Assembly: GCA_947588735.1 (NCBI GenBank)
Contig: CANQAD010000005.1
Location: 1 to 59,075 of the forward strand
DNA length: 59,075 nt
Reading direction: 5' to 3'
Source: an uncultured Akkermansia sp.
GTDB lineage: Bacteria; Verrucomicrobiota; Verrucomicrobiia; Verrucomicrobiales; Akkermansiaceae
In this document: piece after piece, positions 1 to 8,000 of the stretch
Position numbering within the stretch: the first letter of the stretch is position 1
Layout of the letters: each line of letters starts with the position of its first letter
Notes under the pieces: generated by a model
Told to the model about the DNA's origin: nothing
What the model saw: only the letters and a program-made list of their open reading frames with translations
The model's database searches: none
Position numbers and translations under genes: made by a program

Positions 1-92
1 ATGGTGGTGACATTCACGGCAGGATAGGCGTACCCCTCCTTCTTGGCCGTGTTGAGCATCTTGATGTACTGTTCTTGAGTTGGAACTGGCAT
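1..92 (-). CDS. fba: Class II fructose-bisphosphate aldolase, N-terminal fragment
   Basis: Only the first 30 codons lie in the window; the gene continues beyond base 1. The reverse strand reads MPVPTQEQYIKML, then AYPAVNVTT, which matches the conserved N-terminus of class II (Zn-dependent) fructose-bisphosphate aldolases, where the Y/FAxPAxN segment forms the first barrel strand. The enzyme cleaves fructose-1,6-bisphosphate into DHAP and glyceraldehyde-3-phosphate in glycolysis. The ATG at 92-90 is chosen because the protein begins at the family's usual first residue; a TATATA box lies about 5 nt upstream of it. The catalytic and metal-binding residues are outside the window, so the assignment rests on this short stretch alone. 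Confidence 0.75.
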   Translation of the reverse strand, partial: MPVPTQEQYIKMLNTAKKEGYAYPAVNVTT

Positions 93-227
93 GGTTCTAT
101 ATAGGGTTAGAATGTTGCGGCAGGGCATGCGCCCCGCGCGTGCGCCCATGGTACCACGCTCATTTCCACTTGGCAAGATTTTTCACCAGCGCGTTGCGCA
201 GGTTTTTCCGAACCGTTAAAACCCATG

Positions 228-560
228 ACGAATGCTTTTCTTTGATCATCGCTTCTCGTCTTCGAAAATTCCGCTTCGCTTTTACCGCGAACCTCGCGCG
301 TTGTGCGCTAGCATTCAAATCGTCATCGTCAATCGAAAATCCCCTTGTGCTTCAGCTCCGCTTCTCCACTAAGCTTTCGAATCAATCCTGCGCGCGGTCC
401 CGTCTTCCCCTATCGCTCACGCTCCGCCTCCCCGCGCGCCAGCGCGCTAGCTTTCCAAATCGCTATTCGTCAATCGTCATTCGTAAATAATCGACGGTTT
501 ATGCTTCATGGTGCGGCCAATAACCGTCTATTGGGATCGCTTGTTCTTGGGACAAATGTG
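228..560 (+). mobile_element. MITE-like element, copy A (left end not recognised)
   Basis: This copy carries two blocks shared with the complete copies: the TTTGATCATCGC...CGTCTTCGAAAATT block (about 236-275) and the right-hand block from about 455 (AAATCG...CGTAAATAA...GGTTTATGC) to the right terminus TTGGGACAAATGTG at 547-560. The right end closely resembles that of the copy at 36730-37380. No convincing left inverted repeat or matching flanking duplication was found, so the left limit given here is the start of recognisable similarity. The rest of the 93-610 gap shows no gene. The right terminus is 12 bp from the -35 box of the pyrC promoter. Confidence 0.6.
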
Positions 561-572
561 GGGCAGCCGTTC

Positions 573-601
573 TTGCCAATAGTCAAAGAAGCTGGTAGAA
601 T
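573..601 (+). promoter_or_regulatory. pyrC promoter
   Basis: TTGCCA at 573-578 and TAGAAT at 596-601 are separated by 17 bp, and TGG immediately before the -10 makes an extended -10. Only 9 nt separate the -10 from the pyrC ATG at 611, so the transcript should have a leader of about 0-3 nt. Confidence 0.65.
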
Positions 602-610
602 GAGGCCCAC

Positions 611-1630
611 ATGGAGATCACGCTGACCAGTCCGTTGGATATGCACCTGCATGTGCGGGATGGAGAGATGCTGCAACTTGTGACGCCGCTGAGTGCACGA
701 GACTTTGCGGGGGCCGTCATCATGCCGAACCTGGTGCCGCCTGTGGAAGACGAACAGGCGCTGCGTGCGTACGCGGATCGAATTCAGACGGCCGCAGAGG
801 GCGCGCATTTTGCCCCGCTGATGACTCTTTTCTTCCGCAACTACAGTGAGGCTGAATTGCGTGCGGCTCAAAATATCCCGGGCTTTTTCGGCGTCAAGCT
901 CTACCCTGCCGGAGTCACCACCAATAGCGGCGACGGCGTACGCAGTCTGCAGGAGGCTGAGCCCACGCTGCGCCGCATGGAGACATTGGGCGTTCCCCTG
1001 CTGGTTCATGGTGAGAGTCACGGCTTTGTGATGGACCGTGAGGCGCAGTTTTTACCCGTGTATCGGCGCTTGGCCGAGCAATTTCCCAAGCTGAGCATCT
1101 GCATGGAGCACATCACCACGGCCGCCGCCGTGCGATTGCTGGATGAATACGAAAACCTGTGCGCGACCATCACCCTGCACCATTTGGAACTCACGCTGGA
1201 TGACGTGCTGGGCGGATCGCTGAAACCGCATCTCTTCTGTAAGCCGGTGGCTAAGCATGCGGAGGACCGCGAGGCTCTGCTGCAGGCGGCCCTCAGCGGG
1301 CATCCGCGTGTGATGTTCGGCAGTGATTCCGCGCCCCATCCCATCCATAAGAAAGAATGTCCCGGCTGCGCTGCCGGCGTCTTCAGCGCTCCGGTTGCCC
1401 TGCCCGGTCTGGCGAGGCTCTTTGCCGAACATCACGCGACCGACCGATTGCAAGCCTTTGTTTCCGACAACGCCTGCCGCCGCTACGGGCTGACTCCGCC
1501 CGTCAAGAAGGTCGTGCTGCGCGATACGCCCATGCAGGTGCCGGCCAGCTACCGCAGCTTCGGGCAAAGTGTCGTGCCGCTCTACGCCGGAGAGAAGTTT
1601 CCTTGGAGCGTGTGCGCTGTGCAAGAATAA
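611..1630 (+). CDS. pyrC: Dihydroorotase (class II, PyrC type)
   Basis: Catalyses the reversible cyclisation of N-carbamoyl-aspartate to dihydroorotate in de novo pyrimidine synthesis, in the cytoplasm. The 339-aa protein has the expected length for the monofunctional PyrC type. Visible active-site features are the metal-binding HLH pair with a following Arg (H12, H14, R16), the lysine in GVKLYPAG (K96) that is carboxylated in this family, the VHGE segment (H133), a further His in SICMEHI, and the SDSAPHP segment with the catalytic Asp. The ATG at 611 follows a strong promoter by 9 nt and shows no Shine-Dalgarno, consistent with leaderless translation. The stop overlaps the next start (TAATG), so the downstream DUF3820 and menA genes are probably co-transcribed and translationally coupled. 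Confidence 0.93.
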   Translation: MEITLTSPLDMHLHVRDGEMLQLVTPLSARDFAGAVIMPNLVPPVEDEQALRAYADRIQTAAEGAHFAPLMTLFFRNYSEAELRAAQNIPGFFGVKLYPAGVTTNSGDGVRSLQEAEPTLRRMETLGVPLLVHGESHGFVMDREAQFLPVYRRLAEQFPKLSICMEHITTAAAVRLLDEYENLCATITLHHLELTLDDVLGGSLKPHLFCKPVAKHAEDREALLQAALSGHPRVMFGSDSAPHPIHKKECPGCAAGVFSAPVALPGLARLFAEHHATDRLQAFVSDNACRRYGLTPPVKKVVLRDTPMQVPASYRSFGQSVVPLYAGEKFPWSVCAVQE

Positions 1631-1926
1631 TGGAGAACGTACCAATACCGGGAGCGAATGAGCTGCGCGAATTGCTGGTGCAAATTGCGGAGATGCATAT
1701 GCCCTTCGGCATGTACGGTCCAACCAGGTTCCCGCCCAAGGGGTGTCCCATCTCCGACTTGCCCGCAGAATACTTGGATTGGTTCTCCCAGCGCGGCTGG
1801 CCAAAGGGTAAACTCGGCTACCTCATGCAACAAACCTTCCTCATCAAAAACAGCGGCCTGGATCACCTCTTTACCCCTTTTCGCGAAGCCCGTGGCGGCT
1901 TCCGTAAATACCCCGGCAAAAAATGA
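1630..1926 (+). CDS. DUF3820 family protein
   Basis: A 98-aa protein with the DUF3820 signature: MPFGMYG near residue 24, a Gly/Pro-rich loop, ISDLPAEYLDWF, and a GWPKGKLG segment. The family (PF12843) is small, widespread in bacteria and not firmly characterised. The ATG overlaps the pyrC stop by one base (TAATG) and the stop overlaps the menA start by 4 bp (ATGA), so it sits between two biosynthetic genes in a coupled run. The reading frame is open further upstream inside pyrC, but the homologous region begins shortly after the chosen start. No function is proposed. Confidence 0.8.
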   Translation: MENVPIPGANELRELLVQIAEMHMPFGMYGPTRFPPKGCPISDLPAEYLDWFSQRGWPKGKLGYLMQQTFLIKNSGLDHLFTPFREARGGFRKYPGKK

Positions 1927-2837
1927 TGCGCTCCCTCCAATCTATTTTTCTGGCAGCCCGCCAAAAAACGCTTCCGGCAGGCTTGGCGGCAGTGTGGGCC
2001 GGGTGTGTGGTTGTGCACAAATTTGCCGCAGCCTGTCCCCAGTTGCACATCGCGGTGCACTACGACCTGGCCGCCTTCACGGCACTCAGTTGCATGTGCA
2101 TCCAAATTGCCTGCAATCTTTTTAACGACGCCCTTGATGCCGGACGCCACGCGGATACCGAACGCCGCCAGGGGCCGTTGCGCATCACTGCAGGCGGGCG
2201 GATGAGTGCACGTTCCGTGAAACTCTGGGGCGGTTTTTTCCTGCTGCTGGCCTGCGTCGCAGCTATCCCGCTTATTCAGGCGCAGGGTGCAGCTGTCATC
2301 CTTATCGGTCTTCCCTGCCTCATTTGCGCCTATGCTTACACGGGCGGGCCTTTTCCCATCGCCTACCACGGGCTCGGCGAGCTTTTCGTGCTGCTTTTTT
2401 TCGGAGTTGTCGCCGTGGCGGGCGCTGTTTTTGTGCAAATCGGCTGGCAACCGGGCTATGAGTTCATCTACATAGCTGCCCTCATGGTCGGGATCATCTG
2501 CGGGTTGCTCTCCTGCGTGCTGATTGAAGTGAACAACATCCGCGACCGGGCGGAAGACGCCACCACCGGCAAGCGCACCCTCGCCGTACGCCTCGGCGAC
2601 AGCCGCGCGCGCGGACTTGCCATGGCTTTCCTGGTAGCGCCGTATGCGGTGCTGCATCAGCTCGCCCGCGTGCTGCCTGGCGTGGGGTGGAACTGGTGCT
2701 GGCTGCCTGCTTTCTTGGTCGGCGGCATCATCTTGCAACGCCTCATGCGCTGTCCGGCGGACAGGCGGATGAATGTGCTTCTCGGCCTGGCTTCTATGCA
2801 CCTGGTCCTTTATATCCTCGCTCTCATGCTGGGATAG
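1923..2837 (+). CDS. menA: 1,4-dihydroxy-2-naphthoate polyprenyltransferase (UbiA family)
   Basis: Transfers a polyprenyl chain onto 1,4-dihydroxy-2-naphthoate in the inner membrane, giving demethylmenaquinone. The 304-aa protein is hydrophobic, with about eight membrane segments, and has the two Asp-rich UbiA motifs: NLFNDALDAGRHAD (about residue 66), followed by the RQGP segment, and NNIRDRAEDATTGKRTLAVRLG (about residue 201), which is typical of MenA. The start overlaps the preceding stop by 4 bp; the next codon is also ATG (1926). The convergent menC gene lies beyond the MITE copy at 2861-3383, so two menaquinone genes flank this element. UbiA relatives with other acceptors exist, but the second motif and the menC neighbour support MenA. 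Confidence 0.88.
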   Translation: MMRSLQSIFLAARQKTLPAGLAAVWAGCVVVHKFAAACPQLHIAVHYDLAAFTALSCMCIQIACNLFNDALDAGRHADTERRQGPLRITAGGRMSARSVKLWGGFFLLLACVAAIPLIQAQGAAVILIGLPCLICAYAYTGGPFPIAYHGLGELFVLLFFGVVAVAGAVFVQIGWQPGYEFIYIAALMVGIICGLLSCVLIEVNNIRDRAEDATTGKRTLAVRLGDSRARGLAMAFLVAPYAVLHQLARVLPGVGWNWCWLPAFLVGGIILQRLMRCPADRRMNVLLGLASMHLVLYILALMLG

Positions 2838-2860
2838 CCGCAAGTCAACCGCATCGGAAG

Positions 2861-3383
2861 CACACGTGTCCCAAGAAAAAGCACCCCCAATGATCAATTA
2901 ACGGCGCGTCATACGGCATAATCCGTTGGTTATTTACGAATTATGAATTACGATTTGGATGCAAGCGCGCTGCGCGCGTTCCTGCGAAACAAAAGCAAGC
3001 GGAATTTTCGAAGACGATGGTGCGTTGATAGAAGGAAAGTCTCCTGTGTGAAACCATGGCGTGTTGACTTAGCGCCGCCCCATCGGCGCTTGCCCCAAAC
3101 TCGCCCCACGAGTTTTGCTTCGGAGTCGCCTCACGACTCCTCACCCCTGCGGGGCAAAAGCTATGCTTTTGGCTAAACTGCCTTGCAGCCGTCGGCAGTT
3201 TTCACCCCGTTGGGACAGAAGCTGCGCTTTTGTCTAATCCCCCTGCGCGCCCTCGGGGGCTTTCACGGCCTTGCTCAATCATCAATGGTCTGAGCTTCTC
3301 GCTGGCTTACCTTCTTCATCCATGGAAAACGCGTGAGGAATGGGTTGAATGCGCCCAGAGAAGATTTTATTGGGACACGTGTG
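2861..3383 (-). mobile_element. MITE-like element, copy B (523 bp) with hairpin array
   Basis: The termini are inverted repeats: CACACGTGTCCCAA at 2861-2874 and its exact complement at 3370-3383. The flanking 9-mers CATCGGAAG (2852-2860) and CATTGGAAG (3384-3392) match at 8 of 9 bases, as expected for a slightly aged target duplication. Read on the minus strand the block order equals that of the copy at 36730-37380. Bases 3071-3259 contain a run of hairpins. No coding potential is credible. It lies 23 bp after the menA stop and 147 bp from the menC stop, so its hairpins may also terminate both convergent transcripts. Confidence 0.8.
3071..3259. repeat. Tandem hairpin array inside MITE copy B
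   Basis: Consecutive perfect inverted repeats: AGCGCCG/CGGCGCT (3071-3090), AAACTCG/CGAGTTT (3097-3115), GGAGTCG/CGACTCC (3122-3140), CCCC/GGGG (3144-3154), CAAAAGC/GCTTTTG (3155-3171), AAACTGCC/GGCAGTTT (3175-3201) and CCCCC/GGGGG (3239-3259). The copy at 36851-36954 keeps several of these hairpins but lacks the AAACTCG and AAACTGCC units. Confidence 0.75.
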
Positions 3384-3480
3384 CATTGGAAGGAGTCGAG
3401 TGACGGTGATCCGGGTGGAATATACGCAACGCACACATTATCAATAAATCGTAATTCGTGCCTCGAAAATCGTAAATAGC

Positions 3481-3502
3481 AACCGCATGTCCTCATGCGG
3501 TT
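3481..3502. repeat. Perfect hairpin AACCGCATG/CATGCGGTT
   Basis: Two 9-bp arms around a TCCT loop, 28 bp beyond the menC stop. No T-run follows, so it is not a standard intrinsic terminator, although it could stabilise the menC 3' end. A related hairpin (CAACCGCA/TGCGGTTG) is at 33415-33433. Confidence 0.5.
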
Positions 3503-3530
3503 ACCCTGGGATAGCAGCCTGGGCCGCCCA

Positions 3531-4475
3531 TCACAGCTTTTTCCACTCTTGCGCCTGCAAGAGAGCGTCAAAACCGAGCCCCGTACCGGCCGGCGTCCGG
3601 AACTCCGGAGTAATATCCATGCCCAGTTGCTCTGAAAAAGCATTGGGCTGATACACATGCTGCGTGACAAGCCCGCAGAGCGGCACTTGCTCCTTCGGCT
3701 TGTCTTTATAAAACACCGCCGCGCTGTAAGCCGCCCAACACTGACCAATCGGGTGATCCAAATTCGTCGTAAAGACGGGCAGCCCGGAATTACTGTGGTG
3801 CCTTACCGGCTTCACGATGCGCATCATCGGCCGATTGGTACGCTGCGGTATCACTTTTTCATTGCGCAGCGGCGTATCGTAGCCTAACGGTATACCCGCA
3901 TCTTGCAAGGTTTGCCACTCGTGCACATCGTAGTAGCAGGGGTCTTCTATGAAGTCGATACGCTCCTTGAGCGCCTGGGGCAGCATCCCCCAAAATTGAA
4001 GCGTCTCCTCCATGGAAAGCGTGCAATCAAAATCCACGCGCCATTTCCATTCCGGCACCATAGCTGCCAAGTTGGTCAGCCTCTCCACGGTGGATGCCAA
4101 CTTGGGTATAACCTTGATCTTGCCCATGCGAAACCCCTTCTGGTGCAAGTTGTACACCTGAGCCGGCGTCACGCTTACTGTCAGTGTCGCGTGGCTGCGC
4201 GGTATGGTTAACCCCGCAAAGAGGTTGATCCCTTTCGCCCGGGCCTCTCCATCCAGCTCCATACACTTCATCGCCCGCTCCCCCAATAAAAGAGGCGTCC
4301 CATCCTTCAAGGCATCTAATTCATACTCCAGAGGCGAATCCCCCAGCTCCGGCCAACTCTGCAAACATGCATACCCCCCGTTGTCCCCCTTGAGCAGTAC
4401 TCCCTCTCGCGGCTGTGCCGCTGCCCTGGCGCTCAGTGCCCCAATCGGGTACAGCTTGTATCGTGAATAGTGCAT
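3531..4475 (-). CDS. menC: o-succinylbenzoate synthase (enolase superfamily)
   Basis: Dehydrates SHCHC to o-succinylbenzoate in menaquinone synthesis. The 314-aa protein has the enolase-superfamily layout: an N-terminal capping region with an LLLGERAM segment (about residue 62), a first-lysine motif KIKVIP (K119/K121), an Asp ligand in VDFDCT (D148/D150), and a Glu ligand in FIEDP (E177). MenC proteins diverge strongly in sequence, so the assignment leans on these motifs and on the convergent menA gene. The ATG at 4475 is preceded, after only 6 nt, by a consensus promoter, and there is no Shine-Dalgarno. A relative such as a dipeptide epimerase is the main alternative. Confidence 0.8.
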   Translation of the reverse strand: MHYSRYKLYPIGALSARAAAQPREGVLLKGDNGGYACLQSWPELGDSPLEYELDALKDGTPLLLGERAMKCMELDGEARAKGINLFAGLTIPRSHATLTVSVTPAQVYNLHQKGFRMGKIKVIPKLASTVERLTNLAAMVPEWKWRVDFDCTLSMEETLQFWGMLPQALKERIDFIEDPCYYDVHEWQTLQDAGIPLGYDTPLRNEKVIPQRTNRPMMRIVKPVRHHSNSGLPVFTTNLDHPIGQCWAAYSAAVFYKDKPKEQVPLCGLVTQHVYQPNAFSEQLGMDITPEFRTPAGTGLGFDALLQAQEWKKL

Positions 4476-4481
4476 GCGCCT

Positions 4482-4510
4482 ATTCTACCAGCTCTCCGCC
4501 TCTTTAGCAA
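4482..4510 (-). promoter_or_regulatory. menC promoter
   Basis: On the minus strand, TTGCTA (4510-4505), 17 bp and TAGAAT (4487-4482), with TGG directly before the -10. Six nt remain to the ATG at 4475, so the transcript is predicted to be leaderless. Confidence 0.65.
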
Positions 4511-4661
4511 GTATCCCTTCATTCATGCAGGGCAAATGTGGAAAGATACATAAAAACGAGACCTGTCAACCTCTTCGGACATTTTCCCCGTTGATGAACT
4601 TCTTCCAAATGCGTTTGCCCTGTGAAATCCTCCATGCTTCCGGGTTGGTCCGTACCTGCTC

Positions 4662-4963
4662 ATCTCTTTTCAAAAGAGATATACAGGTTAATTTGTATAT
4701 AAAATGTTCATGATAAATCTTTTTTATTCTCGTTCGTCCTTGTTGAAAAAGATGGCGCTGCAGAGATTTTTTTGTGTGTCATACTTGATTTTCGAGCGTT
4801 TGCGCAGGCTGGTTGTTCATCTCTTTTGAAAAGAGATCTTCAATCTCTTGATGAATCAAGAGATTGATTGTTAATGGAATAAAAATTGATTTGCCTGAAA
4901 TGACACTGTCAAGAAAAAAATAATTTTTTGAAAAAGATGCTGGACATCTCTTTTGAAAAGAGG
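4662..4963. promoter_or_regulatory. Repeated palindromes in the autotransporter leader
   Basis: The gap 4511-5038 holds no gene and is AT-rich. It contains three near-identical palindromes, ATCTCTTTT/AAAAGAGAT at 4662-4680 and 4819-4837 and a one-sided variant at 4946-4963. A longer hairpin, CAATCTCTTGAT/ATCAAGAGATTG, lies at 4841-4866. TTGAAAAAGATG occurs at 4743-4754 and again at about 4927-4938. TCCCGCGGGA (4975-4984) lies just upstream of the start codon. The palindromes could be operators or alternative RNA folds controlling the 16-kb gene; neither can be decided from sequence. Confidence 0.55.
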
Positions 4964-5038
4964 TAGGCTGAGTATCCCGCGGGAGACTCTCGCGTGCGTA
5001 GCGCGCGACCCCGTGACTCGACTCATCTCATCAGCATC

Positions 5039-8000
5039 ATGAAACTCCATTTACCTACTGGTTTACGCAAGGCTCTGTTGGCCTGCCTTGCAGCCATCGC
5101 CGGACGCCGCGTTCTGCGGCGCACGGTGGCATCCGGGACGGCTCTTTTGGGCGCTTTTTCCGTGTTGTGGAGTACGCCCCCTGCCCAAGCGGACGAAGAG
5201 CCCCCGCTGGCAGCCCCCGCGGGTGATGAACTTGTGCTGGGGACAGAGGGTAAAGATGAGGAAGAAGAACAAGACCTCCTCGCCGCCAACAGCGCGGGGG
5301 ACATCATGATGCTTGCTGCCACGGAGGGCGTGATACCTCTTGCCAGCGGGAACGCCTTGACGTGGTCTGGTACGGGTGATTTTAACCTGACTCCGAGCAC
5401 CGATGACAATCGGACGTGGAGTGAGCAAAACCAATCTTTGGCAGATCGTATCGTTGTGCTGGCGGGGACTGTGAGTTCAGACAAAGACACCGTCAATGTG
5501 ACGGTCACCAGCGATGATGGAAGCGTGTCGATGGCAGAACTCATGGTGGGTAAGTCGGGAAACGAGGTTGATACCACCAAGTACGTCTTCAAAGCCGGAA
5601 GTGCGGCGCAGACGCTGACCGTCGACGACGCCCTCACCTTCCGCGCAGGGGATGTCACTTTCGGCAGCACGGAGGGCAACGCTCTTTCTCTCTCCGCCGG
5701 GAGTATTGTAATCAGCAGTGGGAATGTAACTTTCCAAGGCGCGGGAACTTTCGATGTAACGGGCACGTTGACTTTGGGCAGTGGCGCAGGGGTTGTTATT
5801 GGCGAAGATAGCATTCTGACCGTGGGCGGACTTGACGGGAGTGGTGGAGATGCGTATGGTACGATCGCTGGTCAGGGCACGTTGAAGCTCACGGCGGCAT
5901 CGGGGAGTTATGCAGGGAGCATTGGGTCGGGTTTTGAGTTCGCGGGCACAAACTCAAACTCAACGTACACCCTCGCGGGATCTTTCTCCGGTAGTCATTT
6001 GGCGGTTTCTCAGGGGAAATTGCAGTTGCAGATTGCCGGGGACGACAACGGAGAGGTGGATCTGGGCGGAGTAATCCTCAACGTGAGTGCAGGATCTCTG
6101 GAATTCCTCAATGCGGCGGGTGTCACGGGAACGGTTGCCAATGGCGGCACTCGCTACATCGTCGGCGGGTTGACAGGCAACGGTACAGGCCTTATTGGGG
6201 CGCCATCCAATGTCTTCACCACACTGGTCATTGATTACAGCGGAGAAGAAAAACTGACGGCTGAGGTGAACTTGATAGGCACTGATGGCAGCACCTACTA
6301 CATGTCGCTCGAGAAGAAAGGAACGGGCACGCAGGAGATTGCTGGCATAAAAGATGGAACAAAGCTGTTCCATGTATTCAGTCTTGCCGTGACAGGTGGT
6401 ACTCTGGAGACGACTGTCGAAACTTTGGAAACATGCGGAGTTGTTAAGGTAGGGAACGATGACGGAAACGAGAGCGGGACTCATCTGATCGCGAAAAATT
6501 GGACAGCTAGCAATTACAATGGCGCCGGTTCAGCCATTACCGTCGGACAAGGCGGTACGATCGAGCTAAGCGGGAATCTGACTAGTTCGGTCGCCATCGC
6601 TGTTAACCAAGGCGGCACGATAAAGCTAAATGGGAATTTGACCAGCAATGTCGCCATCACTGTCGGTGGAGAGGTGAGCGTAGGAGAAGCTCTTAACGGA
6701 GGGACCTCAGGTTATACTGGCGCCATCGTTGTAAATGGTGGTACACTGAAAGTAGGAGAGAGGCACAAGGGTGAAGGTCAAACCACTGGAAGGGGCAGTC
6801 TCAACGATGCGTGGGTGCACAGCCTTGCGGTCCATGGGGGTGAGGTCAATATTGCGGGCAGCTTGGTGGTACAGCTCAATGGTGGCAATGCGGCTATCAC
6901 CGTGGATAATGGGGGGCAGTTGATCATTGGCGGGCAAATTGCCAATACGTTTAACTACTACAACAAGACAGGCAATATCACTGTGGGGGCGACGGACAGC
7001 AAGGGTACTCTCAAGGCGGATATGATGGTGAATGCGGAGCAAATCACCGTTCAGTATGCAGAGAGTTCAATGACCGCAATGAATGGGTTGAACGCCACTT
7101 CGCTCAGCGTGACCAGTGGCGGCACGGCAACGCTCACTGGGGCGCTGACGATTACGAGAGGTATTTCTGTGAGCGGCACGGGCAGCAAGCTTGCGCTGGG
7201 CGGCGCTGTGACGGTAAACGGCGAGCAGACATGGACGATCGGGGCAGGAAGCGTGTTTGAGGCGACGGCAGAGGATGTTTCGCTCGCCATAGGGGCAAGT
7301 GGAGGAAGTTTGACACTCTCAGTGGATGCGACTGCAAGCGGCGGGAAGTTGAAACTGTCGGATGCAGCTCTGACGGCATTGACAGGACTTAAGCTCACTC
7401 TCACAGGATTGGAGGACCAAGAGGGCGGTTGGACGTGCCAGTTGTTTGATGTGGCTGCCATGTCAAGCCAAGATAAGGGGAGTAGGCTCACCCAATTCGT
7501 GAGGGAGGTGTTGCAGGGCTATTTGGCTCGCGATCTCAGCGTGAGCGATGAAGGATACCTCACGTACAACAGTGCGCTGGCTGGGGCGCACGAGCTGACA
7601 TGGGGGAATGGAACGGAGACGTGGCAGTCGGGAGGCGGGGGATGGAACGATAGCTCCTCGGGAGGTGGCGCTGGCGTTTTCGAAAATGGCGATAACGTCA
7701 CTTTCGCCAGTGCTGATGGCGAGACGCACATTGTGACGATTGAGGGCGCGGTGAATCCAGGGAAGATGCAGGTGACGAGCGGCACGTGGACCTTCTCCGG
7801 GGGGGATTTGAGCGTCACAGGTTCTCTGACGATCGGAACTGACGATTCCGGCTCGGATGTCACCTTTTCCGGCACGGGGGCCCTTGCGATTGGCAGTGGT
7901 GTGACGGTGAAAGGACAGTCGAGCATGACGCTTGACAAGATCGTGAATGTGGGTTTAGGAAGCGTGACCGTGGAAGCCGAAGGCGAGTTTGTCACAGCGA

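Noticed and set aside
228..560. A complete MITE with target duplication at copy A
   Set aside because: The right end is clear, but no left inverted repeat or copy of GGGCAGCCG (561-569) was found upstream.
1863..2897. A 344-codon open frame on the minus strand opposite menA
   Set aside because: It lies antisense to a clearly recognised UbiA-family gene, is compositionally odd (many His, Gln, Asp) and has no domain. High GC third positions make such shadows common.
3071..3259. CRISPR array or tRNA cluster from the dense hairpins
   Set aside because: The hairpins differ in sequence and have no constant repeat-spacer spacing, and none folds as a tRNA cloverleaf.
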